Positions 12,253 through 24,460 of a stretch of DNA of 64,000 bases are shown here, piece after piece; within the stretch, counting starts at the first letter, position 1; each line of letters starts with the position of its first letter. The stretch covers positions 9,213,338 to 9,277,337 of the forward strand of contig CM077820.1 in assembly GCA_039720395.1 (NCBI GenBank), given 5' to 3'. Made by a program: the position numbers and the translations under genes. Source of the stretch: Liquidambar formosana. Taxonomy: Eukaryota > Streptophyta > Magnoliopsida > Saxifragales > Altingiaceae. The notes under the pieces were generated by a model. It was not told the DNA's origin. It saw only the letters and a list, made by a program, of their open reading frames with translations, and searched no databases.

Positions 12253-13355
12253 GGACTTTATACAGTTGTACATTTGTACCACGTCTTGCCATTTGGTAGA
12301 TCCCAATCTACAACTCACCAGCGAACGTTGAATCGTCGATAAAAATCGACCCACAAGGCCACAAGATACCCCTAGTATGGACTGAGGGAGGGGTTGGAGA
12401 GAGGGGTAAAAAAGACCTTCTACCTCACCCTTTTTTAATGTACAATTACAAATTTGACCTTCCTCTTTTGTTTTTTAACTTTTAAATCTAATTTTTTTAA
12501 TTTAAATTTGACCCTTTTTTTTTTTTTTTTTTTTTATTTATCTCTTGCACAAAACTACAAAAGTTGAAATATAAAACTCCCTCTATTTTCTAACTTTTAG
12601 ACTTTTAGTCCTATTTTTTCAAGGTGAATTACACTTTGAACCATGAACTATAAGAGTAAAAACCCCATTTTTTCAGCATAGGAATTAGGAAATAAAAAAA
12701 AAACTTTTTTTTTAAGTGAGTTAATGTCTTTGCTATAAACTAATTAACTTGCTTACCTGGAAAAAAAAAAAAAAAAAGCCTTTATCCTCTAAAACTAATT
12801 TTCGAGCTCTTTCCTTGCCCACAAGAAGATCCACACATTTTAATAATGAAATGAAGTATGGGTTGCCTTATTTGTCAATATTTAAGCAAATGAGTATTTT
12901 CTATAAGTTCCAAGAATACATAGACCCATGATTGGAGAAATCTACTAGCATCTTGTACCATTGAAATGGCACAGTGTTCATTAGGTTTGTATATAAAGTC
13001 ACACAAATACAGGCGTATAATAACATGGCATGGACACTGACCACCAAAAAGGGTAAATTAAAATAAAACCTTCCGAAAGAGAAAAAAAGACAAAATTGTT
13101 AAAATAAATTCAGGCAGATAGAATTTATTAATTCAATTGTTAAGGGTTGTTAAGGGAAATTTTTTTTTTTTTTTTTTTTTTGGGTAAATGAAGAAGATCA
13201 ATACATCCTAACACAAATACGACCAAATGACCAAAATATTTATAAAAAAATTCTCTTGATAAATTTAAGTAGTTTGAATTCGATGACCCAAATTAGTAAT
13301 TAAGGGTATTTTTGTCCATATATATGAGATTTATTGTGAGAGGGGATCCCGAATA
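12253..13355. other. AT-rich intergenic spacer
   Basis: It holds several long A and T runs (for example 12515-12535 and 13160-13181) and no recognisable gene. It ends at the GC-richer leader of the YCF20-like gene. Confidence 0.6.
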
Positions 13356-13818
13356 GCAGCGCCTGATTAATTTTGGTCCCTAGAGGGCTTGAAGCCTAGA
13401 AGTGAAGTGTCTCTGGATCGCTCTTCCTCCAGCACCACTGAAACGAACGCTCCCACCGATTACCGGCTGTGCCAGTTCTGCAAAAACCGGTAATCACCAA
13501 GTGCTGTCCGCTCACTCTCTCCTTCTCTCTCTACTGAAATAATACATACATATATATATAAAACACGATGTTGTTCTTTCAGGTAGAATCCATTGGAGAG
13601 AGAAATGGAGCTTCTCAAACCTCTGGTTATAGATTTGTAGGTAATATACAGTAATCTTTGCCTATTTAATTTGATATTTTTCCATGATTTTCACTCATTA
13701 ATTAACCTCTCTCTCTCTCTCTCTCTCTTTTTTTTTTTTTTTTTCTTTTTCTGCTGAGTTAATGATTAATTAACCTATGTGATACTATATCTTGGCTGTT
13801 CCTTGCCTTCAGTTATAA

Positions 13819-13854
<36 letters not shown>

Positions 13855-14060
13855 GTTTTTTCAATTCGTTGTGATGACTTTCAGAATGCTTTTCATGCTT
13901 CTAAATCATTTGTCGGGCCTCATGCACAGAACAACATATATTTCCTTATTTGTGGTGCTTTTGGATGTTCCATGGAAACTCTCACTCAGTTTTATTATGT
14001 TTTATTAGAATTTGAAATGGGTCTTGAATCTTGATAGCCTTCTTTTTCTCTGTGTTGAGT

Positions 14061-14227
14061 ACTGTAAATTTGTGCCGATGGCACGATAGCCTATTGGCAA
14101 TCTCCTCACTTGTGGAGTTAGTGATATTGGGTTCAAGCTCTCGGAGGAGCATTGATACCCAGTTGTTGATATTGGGGGGAGGGGTGTTCTATTGATTGTC
14201 CCAAAAAACCAAAAACTGTAAATTTGT
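14061..14227 (+). mobile_element. Complete tRNA-derived SINE with 13-bp target-site duplication
   Basis: The 13-base direct repeat ACTGTAAATTTGT flanks it exactly (14061-14073 and 14215-14227). The 141-bp insert begins with a tRNA-like head containing an A box (TAGCCTATTGG, 14087-14097) and a B box (GGTTCAAGCTC, 14130-14140) and ends in an A-rich tail. This is the clearest SINE in the window. Confidence 0.85.
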
Positions 14228-14504
14228 CATCCAGCCTTAGTTGACAGTAGTAATATCAGTCCATTGGTTGGAGGATTCTTATAATAAGCTAGGGGTGCTC
14301 GGAATCTTAGACAGTGGAGAAAGACGAATGAGCATTTGTTTTTGACAATTGGACTGGCAAAGGACCAACTGCATTGGTTGAATTTGGCCCTATTTCTGCT
14401 TTTGTCCATCTGCTAATTTTGGGGGAAAAAAAGGGTCATGATTGGATAAGGACTTGATAGCTTTGATGGTTTTCTTGGATGATAATATTTAGTCGAATAT
14501 GTCA

Positions 14505-14821
14505 AGGGCCTATTTGGACTTTCCATGTAGGAATTATTTCATTGTGCTTTGTATGTAATTTTGTGAGCAAATCTATCATCTTGAATGAGAAAATTCAAGA
14601 GAATAATAGTCATCCTAAAAATAAGAGTGACAATTCAAAATAGAGAGGCATTTCATGAATTTCTGAAAATTGATCCTATGATGTCAGCTATGGTGATGAC
14701 TCCAAGTTTTTTAAATGGTCCCATTCAAGATTATGGATTTGTGCCTTCATTGCCCTTCAATACTATGTAAAATGCACTATAACCATTTAACTTTAATTTG
14801 GACAACCAAATAGGCCCCAAA
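14505..14821. mobile_element. hAT-like MITE
   Basis: Terminal inverted repeats are visible: the left end GGGCCTATTTGGACTTTCC pairs with the right end GGACAACCAAATAGGCCCC. The 317-bp non-coding body is AT-rich. It lies in the leader intron of the YCF20-like gene. Confidence 0.6.
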
Positions 14822-16232
14822 TGAATTGGTTAAAGATAGGCGACAATAGGTTGATTTTATTAAAGTATGAGGAGCTTCCTTCGAAGATTATGTTCTTTAT
14901 GTGGAGACAATCTAGGATAACATTCCAACAGATATTCCTTTTGTAGATGTAGAATCTGTTAATTGATGGCGAGTTGGCATCCAGTGTGGAAGTATTTTTT
15001 TACTTGAAGTAAGGTGTGTTTTTTCGTCAGTAAAGGCTTAACTCAACATACTTACATTTGGTGGTATTAAATAACTTCAAAAGTCTTGAGGGTATCATAA
15101 AATTTGTCCCTCCTCGCACCACTTCTTAGAACATTTGAAAGGAAAGGAATCAAAAAAACATTTGATAGACGGACTAAGAGTTTATGGTTGATCTTGTTGC
15201 ATCTGAGGAATGGTTACTATTGGTGGTGAAGTTCTTCTAGGAAAGATGGAGTTTCAGGCGACATTTTGTTCTACTCCACTGACCGAGGCATTAGGCATAG
15301 CTATGGCAATGTCTGACAAATTTTGGTACAGTTTGGCTAAACTTTGTTGAATTTGTTATAGTTAATGAAGAGGGTATTTCTCATCCTCTTCTTCTTCTCC
15401 TTCCTCTGCCTCATAGTATATACAATTAGTACTTGTTTCATCATTCTGGTTTTTTCAACATTCTCTCTTCCTTCCATAATAAAATAAATCTTTATGTTTC
15501 AGGAAACTATGTTGTTGCCTTTCTTTGTCTCCATATCTGAAAATTCCGGATGAGAAAGGAATAGGAATTTTGTTAGCCTCTTTGTTCATTTTGAGATAAG
15601 TGTCATTTGTTTACCCAATATTCTAATCAAAGGTGTGCTTTCTTGCAGGAAAAAAAAAAAAAAAAACCAGCTTATACAATACGTTTATATATGTTTATAA
15701 CTTATAACTTTATATATAGTATACCCCTCTTGTTGGTTTTATTGTGCATCTGTAAGTATCTTTCATAGCCAATGGTGGTTTCATTTTGTTTGGATCGGGT
15801 GGGTGGGAGAGAGAGGAGTAGAGGGTATAGTTACACTAACTGTGTGATAAAATACTTGAATGGAAAAAAAAACTAACGATTGTTATATTTTTAGTTTTTT
15901 TTATGCATGTGGTTTTCTTCTTGAATTTGATTTCTAGGTTTCCTTAGTTTTGGAGTTTAATTGACCAAGTTTTACTGGGTTTACTGTTTTAGCATGAGCA
16001 TTGACTAATCAACATGTGGCAGAATGCAGCCTGTGTTGGAGTTTCGGCTATTTTCTGAATCCATTCTGTGTATATTGCTTGCTGTTGTCTTTGTTAAGAG
16101 GTTTTGCTTCTCTAATGGATCTTTCCAACAAACCCCCTCCCCCATTTCTTTCTTCCAGGAAAGGCACTCAATCGGTGACCAGCCTTAGTAAAGTCAAGGC
16201 ACTGTTGGGCGAGATTTTTCGATCTGACACTC

Positions 16233-16719
16233 ATGATACTGGAGTCTTCAATGGCACATTCTTCCAGTTTGATCTCTACAGGCTTCCATAAATTTGGCTT
16301 GCTCCCGGGAACCAGGGTTTCACAGTGGGAAATGTGGAATCTTTGTTTCAAAATCATCACCTGGGTTTCTTAGTATTCGAGCTGTGCAAGAGAATGAAGG
16401 GCCTCGAAGGCTAGTTGACATTATCCGACTTGTGCCAGAGCTCTCACGAAACTACTTTCGAAGTCCTTCTCGAAGGGCACTTTTTGGGGGAATCTCCTTG
16501 TTAGGTGGCTTTTATGTGGCACAAACAATCTCTCTGTCCTTTGGAGCTCTAGGAGTCAATGATGTAATTGCTGCGGTAATATGTGTTCTCCTCACAGAGT
16601 ATGTTACTAGGTTTTATTATAGCCGGCCAAAGGTAACTTTTTCCCTTGCTCTTCTCAACAATTTCAAGATGGGCTTCACTTATGGTCTCTTCATCGATGC
16701 TTTCAAGCTTGCTAGTTAA
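16233..16719 (+). CDS. YCF20-like plastid protein, frame break in transit peptide
   Basis: This is a nuclear gene for a plastid membrane protein of the YCF20-like family; the Arabidopsis members NPQ6 and NPQ7 affect thermal dissipation of excess light energy. The conserved part runs from RAVQENEGPRR through DIIRLVPE, NYFRSPSRRALFGG, two hydrophobic segments, and the C-terminus FTYGLFIDAFKLAS. It is open to the stop at 16719, but the frame has a TGA at 16270 and no ATG before the mature region. Two in-frame ATGs (16233, 16251) start a serine-rich, transit-peptide-like frame that is one base out of register and would stop at about 16371. The span is 487 nt, one more than a multiple of three. 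I infer a single-base insertion between about 16300 and 16340. The alternative, an acceptor at 16281 with an unseen first coding exon, is less likely. Confidence 0.8.
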
Positions 16720-19273
16720 TTTTAAAACGCTTTTGAAACCACTCGAGTGACTTGCCATTGTGACCAGCATGCTATTTGTTAGAGAATTTGACTTGTCAGG
16801 ACTGCTGTTAGGATTAGTCCTTTAAACACTACCTGTTCCATATGTTATTACCATATTTTAAAAATTTTTCTTTCTGGTATTTCACATATAGCATTTTGTT
16901 ATGTAAATGGTATCACATTCTGCCATCCTGCTGAGGAAATTCCCCTATAGCATTGTTGTAAATGTTATCTCATTCTGCCATCTTTTAGGAAAACTGTGTT
17001 GGTTAATGGGGTACTATTTATATGAATGATGCAGTTATATTGTAAAACAAGGAACTGTTTTATGGAAAAAAACTTGTTTATTGTCTTCTAGGTGGTCCAT
17101 CGGGCATCGGAAGAACTGCTTTACATATAGTAGTTTTTGTAGTTGCTATCTTCTTTTATTTAGCACCCCTGCGGCCCTGCCCCAATCTCAAAAAGGAAGA
17201 GAAAAAATGAAACATACTATGAACTGTATAGACTTTTGAGAGAACCACATACCATACTATGCCGTATTGTAGAAAGGTAACCTGGAATGCATGTTCTATA
17301 TAATGGGATGGCTCAGGAATGGAGTTGATGAGGGAGTTCTGTACTTGACATGTACCTGCACAGACACACGCACACGACACGAAGGGGCCTTTTAAGGCCA
17401 TTCGCAGCCATTAAGCAGACATTTTTTGTGTTCTGGCCACTTGATAATCCATATGTGCATGACATAGTGAACCTTATTGATGTGTGATGTCCATTGAGGA
17501 ACAAGAGGCATGCGGTTCAACCTACATTTTACATCTGGGGCAGCTCTCCCTTTGCTTAATCCACTCATCAAGAACTGATATTAAAGGCACTCCGCATTAC
17601 TGCCAATCCATGACAATATCCTAAGGTGGTAATTGGCAGATTAATGGATGTGTTTTATTTTGTTATTTATTTATTTTATTGCGATCTGACTGAATAATAC
17701 TTGGATCTGTTTGGGCTTGACATGTTTGTTAAATGAGCTTAAAAACCAGGCTAGGGCTTTTGAATAACTGAACAAACTTGAACCTTACACTTACCTAGCC
17801 TATTCGCAAATGACTTCATAGTTTACAAGCCAAACTACAACTAATGAACCAGCTAGATGGCTACATTCAGGCTCTCTGAATTAGCCATCCACCCCATCCT
17901 TACCACTTTTACAAGCCCATCTGGCATCTAAACAAGCCCAAGTGTACATGCAGGTGTTTTTTGGGTTCATTACCCATCGTCAAAAAATCAATTCCTATTG
18001 CAACTCAGATTGTGAGCAGCAGCAGCAGCAGCAGCTACTCAGTTAGTGTCAAAGCCAATTATCTGTTTTCCAGGTACTTAGTGAGATCTAAAACATTTGA
18101 GGTTTGAGCCGTGGGCCAACTGAAATGAAAGCCAGCAGAGTAAATAGACAAGCCCAATCATAGCACTATATTGAAGTCAGGACTCAGGAGAGCATACAGC
18201 CGCCTATGTAAAACAAAGTGAGAGTTGGCCTAATTAATGACATAGATGTAAGATCGTTTGTATAAATGATGGCTATTGTGTATGGGCTAATTCCCTCATA
18301 AATAAGAGAATAGGTATGAAAGACTTGGCTCCAACTCTTACCTACTTGTAGGTCTAGACATCTTTGTACTTATAACTTTATATAGATGAAGTACCTAATT
18401 TCGTCACCCTTATGAATTATCTTGAATTGCAAGGAACTGGTAAAGCTTATTAGATGCGTAGGCATGCGCTTTTTTGCCCTAGCATAGTGTTATCCATTTA
18501 GTTATCAAGTTTGCTGAAATGCCTCTTCTATCCCTTAAACTTTTCATGTGGCGAAGAATGATTGATGGTCATTTTGTACCCTCTCTAGTTGCCCCCCTTC
18601 TGTTTTCTTTTGCTTGGCTTCTTGCAAGTTCAAGGAGAGAGTATTGTTTATACTATTAGGCTTCGTTTGTTTGGTTGGAATTGATGGGAATCAAAATGAA
18701 ATAAAATGAGTCTCCATTGAAATCTCATTCCTTCCCATCTCTCCATTGAAATCTCATTCCATTTCTTTCTTATTCCCTTAAATTCTGATCAAACAAACAT
18801 GCGATTTGCAAATTGAGAAATCTGCATTCTATATAGAATTAATGACCCCAAAATCCTCATGAAGCTGTTGGTTCTAAGTGGGTCATTACACTTCCCCATA
18901 GTGTGAAATAATTTTTTTATTATAAATTTTATGTGCAAATAAGGTGAAGAATTCATTTATGGGAAATTAGCCCACACAACGGCTATAGTTTTCCTACAAA
19001 ACTTAACGCACTGTAACTTACAAAATGCAGGTAAAGTAAGGTCCATCAGCTGTCACTAGAGCGTGTGTATCCACACGCTTGAGGCCACCCTCAGTGCGAA
19101 AATGACCGTACTAGTCTTACAAACACGTCAGGACCCTCGGTCCTTTCTTCAAACGCAAAGGCAATTTAGTCTTTCCAGCGGTGCGAATCAGCTGACGCGT
19201 CTTTGTACCGTAGCTCTGGTAGTTACCTTTCTTCTTCACAACTCCTGTCGACGCACACGAGCGCCTGAAACCT
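16720..19273. other. Intergenic spacer
   Basis: It begins with the 3' UTR of the YCF20-like gene. No further coding exon is recognisable. It includes a CAG run at 18018-18034, a MITE-like element near 18658-18803 and low-complexity tracts. The last 250 bases are GC-richer and probably promoter of the ZFWD gene. Confidence 0.6.
18658..18803. mobile_element. Small MITE-like element
   Basis: The left end GGCTTCGTTTGTTTGGTTGG and the right end AAATTCTGATCAAACAAACATG form imperfect inverted repeats around a core with an internal direct repeat (CTCCATTGAAATCTCATTCC occurs twice). It is non-coding. Confidence 0.5.
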
Positions 19274-19739
19274 AATTAGGGTTTCTGATTCAATAATTAG
19301 AGAGAGAAAATCTAGAAAAAAGAGAAAATTTCAGAGGGGGAAGAAATTAGGGTTTCTGATTCGATTGTTTAGAGAGGGAAACAGAGATAATGGAGAGAGA
19401 AAACCCAGATGAATAGGAAATTTTTGAGGGGAGAGATTTTACAGAGAGAAATTTTAGAGAGAGAAAGGGAGGAAATTAGTGTTTCTGATAGTGACCTCGT
19501 CAATTGACGAGCATATTCGATGAAGCCTAGGATCTTTCCGATCCAGTTTCACCACTTCTCATCTCGCGGTTCCTGCGATTCGAGCCTTTAGGGTATCATA
19601 AAAAACCGTACATCCTTCGCCTTATGATCACATTCGATTCGTCTTCTGTTTCGATTTTTCCTTTCGAAGCTAAAGATCGCGGTTTCAGTTCCAATTTGCG
19701 GAGAGAACCCTAAATACTGTATTTCGATTTTCATTAGCT
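19061..19739 (+). promoter_or_regulatory. Promoter and leader of the ZFWD gene
   Basis: A short perfect hairpin, GCGTGTG and CACACGC around a 4-base loop, lies at 19061-19078, and an ACGCGT (CGCG-box, the CAMTA-type site) at 19195-19200. Three related blocks reading AATTAGGGTTTCTGATTC occur at 19274-19291, 19345-19362 and (diverged) 19474-19490; each resembles a telo-box (AGGGTTT) common near the starts of plant housekeeping genes. GAGAGA runs separate them. Confidence 0.5.
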
Positions 19740-21862
19740 ATGGACTATGACGCGCAAGGAAGAGAGGGCAACAAGCGTGTGTTCCAGCGGCTTGGAGGCA
19801 CGCCGCCGAACGATAACAAACAGAAGGTTTGTTACCATTGGCGGGCGGGGAAGTGCAACAGATACCCATGTCCGTATTTGCACAGAGAATTACCGCCACC
19901 CCCGTCACAGAGTACCAATGGCGTATCGTCGAAGCGGCCGCATGGGTTTGCTGATGACTCGGGTTTCTCGGGTTCGAGGCAAAGAACTCCTAATTTTAAC
20001 AGTTCTTCGACGTGGGGTCGAGTACAAGGGGGTGGAGTAGGAGGGCCTAGAGTGAAGATGGAGAAATTATGTAATTATTGGGTGCAGGGGAATTGTACTT
20101 ATGGGGATAAGTGTAGGTATCTACATGCTTGGAGCTTGGGCGATTGTTTCTCTTTGTTGACGCAGCTAGAAGGGCACCAGAAGGTAGTGAATTTGACTCA
20201 ATTTTCGTTGTTTGTGTCGAATTTTGGTCTGTATTGGCCTTTTTAAGTAGTTGAATATATGGGTTTATTGAAATTTTATTGACAGGTTGTAAGTGCGATT
20301 GCTTTTCCTTCTGGGTCTGATAAACTTTATACTGGGAGCAAAGATGAGACTGTGAGGATTTGGGACTGTCAATCTGGGCAGGTTTTATTTTCTACTTTTG
20401 CTGTTGTTCTTTCTTGAATATGATGTTTCTTAATTCTCTGTATTGTCACTGAGAAAAGATGGGAAGATTAAAAAAATTGATTTTTTTCCTCAGATTTATC
20501 ATTATTTTGGACCCAAGTGAATAGGAAAATTTCCACCTCATTGAAACCATAAAAAGGGAAAAAAAGGTCACCTTTAATTGCAAGTTCACTATTGTAATAT
20601 GAAGATTAAGAAAAGCTGATAGCACTTATAAATGAAATTTGAAATAGTATGTTTAATAAGCATTTTGCTTTTAGTTTGGTTCTTGAAAGAATGATGGAAA
20701 GGAAAGGAAAATTTTTGAAACTGGCTTCCTTAAGATTCTTAAGCATTTTCCTTTCCTTTCTCTCATTCTCTCATAGAATCATATGAAGGGTTAATGTTTC
20801 TTGTTTCAAAGTGACTTCCTTTTAATTTTATTTTGAAAAAAAAAAAAAAAAAAAAAAAAAGACTTCCCTTCAGTCTCATGTTTTTAGGCGAGTTGATCAC
20901 TTGCATAGAATGCTTCCATTAGCAATTAATTTGTAATTCTTCTGTAGTATGTGGTTTGTGATTGATTTACATCAAGCCATTTATTTCCCTCCACATTTGT
21001 GAGCTTTTAGTCCTAGATCCTCCATTTCGTAAAATGGCCATGTTTCTCCTTCCATCTCTTTTCTTTCTAGTGCTTACATACATCTGTTAAATTACCAATG
21101 CACATCTCCTTTGAGCAAATCTGCGCAAGGATAGGGAAATCTTGTCCAGCTTACTTCACATTGTAGAGAATTTAACAAAATTTGCATTATGTAGCTTTTT
21201 AATTGGAGGGTTGTCTAGAATGTGACTGGCAGTCTGGCACTTAGTAGAACGCCATTTTTTTGTGCTTGTTGTTGCTCTTCATTGGTCAGAAATCAATCAA
21301 GACACTCACTCTAGTTTTTCATCATTGGTTCAATGACGTAGTGTTTGAGAGTTTAGGGAGGGCTAGTCTTATGTGTGAGTTGAGTGAATTGTAGTCATTG
21401 TCAAGTTGGAGAGGGATGGATGAGAATCGAACTCCTCTATGATGTTTTTCCCTTTTAATGGAATGGCTGGTATTGACAATAGTGTTTGAAGTCAACATTT
21501 TATTTTATAAATCTGATGTAAGCTCCTACTGATGATAATAACTTTATTTACCCTTTCAAGTAATCAATCAAATAGGTGGTGTCCTAGAATAAAATGCGGA
21601 AGTGAAAAAATAAGGCAAAGCAACAGAACAAAGTACAATGAGCAAGGAGCCAAGGAAAAATGAAACTCAATTCAACAATAAAATCATTCAAGCATGTTAA
21701 CTATGAGCCAAAAAAAAAAAAAAAAAAAAAATGAAGGAAGATTTTACTGATGGAGCAAAGGAAGACTTGTGAAAAACCCTTGTTGTGTGATTGTGTATTC
21801 TTCTTCCTCTTCTATGGCTTTGAAATGGACGTGGAGAAGGGACTTTCTTTTTAATTGCATAG

Positions 21863-21922
<60 letters not shown>

Positions 21923-24421
21923 ATATGACGGTGTGACTGTGTAAACGTTCCATTGGTTTATTCCCATATGATTGTGTGTGTGTTTCTTCTTCTTCTTCTT
22001 CTATGCATCTATGCTCAGGCGTGGAGATGGGAGTAGATACAGACCTGGAGAGAGTTTGAGGGATAGTGGGAGACAGGGAGAGTGATGTAGGACAAAGACC
22101 CCAAGGAAATCACAACTGTCTGATTTTTTTATTATTAGTCTTGTAATTTTCGTTTTTATTTAGTTTAGGGTTTTATTTGCTTATTTTTAGTAGTTTTTGG
22201 GGTTCTAATAGTCAAAATTGAGTCCTTTTAAGTCAGTATATTAGTTGGGGTCAATTTTAGAAGGTTTCCAAGTGTTTGGAGGGTTTTAAGAAGCCTTTAA
22301 AAAGGCTATAGAGTAAAAAAAACTGGGACTTTACAAGTTTGGTAATTTTTGGCAATTCCTTATTTTGTTATTTCTTGTTTTGCAAGAACTAGGTTTTCAA
22401 TAAATTAGTTTGTAAGCCTCTTGGCCAAGGAATTGAACTTTTCATTAATAAAGAATTTATTTTAGGGCCTGTTTGGTACCACTGTATCTTCTAGTAAAGT
22501 GCTTTGTTTAGAAGATCTGTATGAAAAAGAGGTTGTTATAAAGAGGTTTTGCTAGTGTTTGGTTGCTGGATATTTAAAAGAGCTTCCAATATAAGAAGAG
22601 CTTTTTGTTTGTTTCGTGACAATATATGTAATAGCACTTCTAACCCAAAATTTGACTATAATAACCTCACTATAGAAGTTCTCTCTCTATTTGGTAATCC
22701 ATTCTTTAAGTTAGGAGTAAAATAAATCTTAAATGTTTGTTGAAATTATTTTACAATCATTACAAGAACATAGAATTTGAAAAAAATAAATAAAAATAAA
22801 TTTTGTTAGAAGAACATATAACAATTTGTATTAACTATTAATATATTTTTTTTTTACTAGAGAGATCCTATATTCATATAACTATTTGTATTAATTATTT
22901 ACTAAAGAGATCTGTTCTACCTTTTGTTTTTGATAAACGTGTCTGCCCTAATATGAATCTAGGATTAAAGAAAAGGGACAATTACCTACGGCTGAATATC
23001 ATGCATGGGTACAATTGTTATTTCAAAATATAAATAAGGGCAAGGTAGTCCAATCATAAAAGATTCATTTAATGTGAAACCAGTTCCCGAGTAGAGGTCG
23101 TCTCCTCTTCCCGTAAAAGCACAAGCACCTCAACTTCAGCGGGTAGGGCTGTAGGCTCTTTTTGGTCTTAAAGTCAACGCAGCTTATAACGTATGCCAAA
23201 CACTTGCAAACACACTTCTTTGGACACAAAAGATCTTTTGAGCCACCGCACTGTGACAGGCACTCAAAGGTTTACTCTCTTTTGCTCGTGGTTTTGAGTG
23301 TGTTACTCTATTGCTCGTGGATTCGAGTATTTTCTAAGAAGGTGGTGCCCTTTTTCTTCCATACGCTTTCCGCTCTGTAAGAGAGGCAACATTTTGATAA
23401 GGTAAGGATATGTATTAATTAAAAAGGGGGTGAACCCTCGTACATGAGACATATACAAGAGAAATAAACCAAAGCTCCATAGGACAAAAAAAGGAGCAAC
23501 TAAAAAGACCTCAACCCCCAACAATCAAAAGGGAGTTGAGAAAAAAGAAGAAAAGAGGATTTACAACCATCCAAATAACTACAAAACCACCAATAAGGAG
23601 ATTTAAGTAAAGAGAGGCAACATGTTTGAGTAGAATCCTAATTTGAAAATCTGAATTTGAGTCCTAATTAAAATTGGAAATTGGACAAACTAGATTTGAA
23701 TAGACCAATATTATTTTGCAACGTCAGCTTAACGATGGGGCTAGAGTGAAGGAGAGAAGAGAGTGGATTTGGGAAGAGTATGCAGATGGAAAGGCCTTAG
23801 AAAGATGCCACATCAGCGTATTGGGTTTTGTATAATAGTATATAAATATATAAATATATAAATATAAAGATAAGGTTGTTTGAAGAAAGGTAAAGGGTGA
23901 GCGGCCCAATACACATGGGCTATATGAAGGTCTCTCAAAGTCCACGAGTAGCAAAAGTCCAAAAATTCCAATAAAGTGAGCATATGTAATGAGTGGAGGA
24001 GCTCCTTTGGAATAGCTTCTAAGACCTTCGAGGTTAGAGACTGATGACGGTTTTTCATGGTGCACAAACTGATGCCCTTTTCGAAATGATCTTGCTATTC
24101 TGCTCCCAACTTTAATTCATTACCCTTACAACACTCCTTCAATGTCCTGGTGGGACCATGATGTTCCTTACATAGAGAGAAGTAACCCAAAGCTTAAGCC
24201 ACTAGACAAGGAAGCCGGAGTTAGTTCATTATTTATTCATCCTCCTTACATTGCCTATTTCGGAATCGTGCATCCCCTCAAAATCAATTGATCCGCATAA
24301 TAACTCCACACCTTTGGGCCGTATAGGGTCCAACATGTAAGCTTTTCAATTTATAGTAGTATTTTATAACTGGAAACAATCCACTGGAACTCTTTCTCCA
24401 AATAAACATGTCATCTTGTTG

Positions 24422-24460
<39 letters not shown>

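Larger units (their letters stand above)
13360..16232 (+). other. Leader and leader introns of the YCF20-like gene
   Basis: A GC-richer stretch from about 13360 ends at CCG|GTAATC near 13489 and is a plausible first leader exon. A short second exon may run from after TTTCAG (near 13582) to TAG|GTAATA near 13638. The main exon probably starts at 16159 after TTTCTTTCTTCCAG. The intervening 2.5 kb carries CT and AC microsatellites (AC run 13820-13852), a SINE and a MITE. These splice choices are inferred from signals only. Confidence 0.4.

Noticed and set aside
16270..16290. Splice acceptor CTCTACAG before the YCF20-like frame
   Set aside because: It would need an upstream coding exon that I cannot find, while the in-frame ATGs at 16233 and 16251 open a good transit peptide and the length is exactly one base off.
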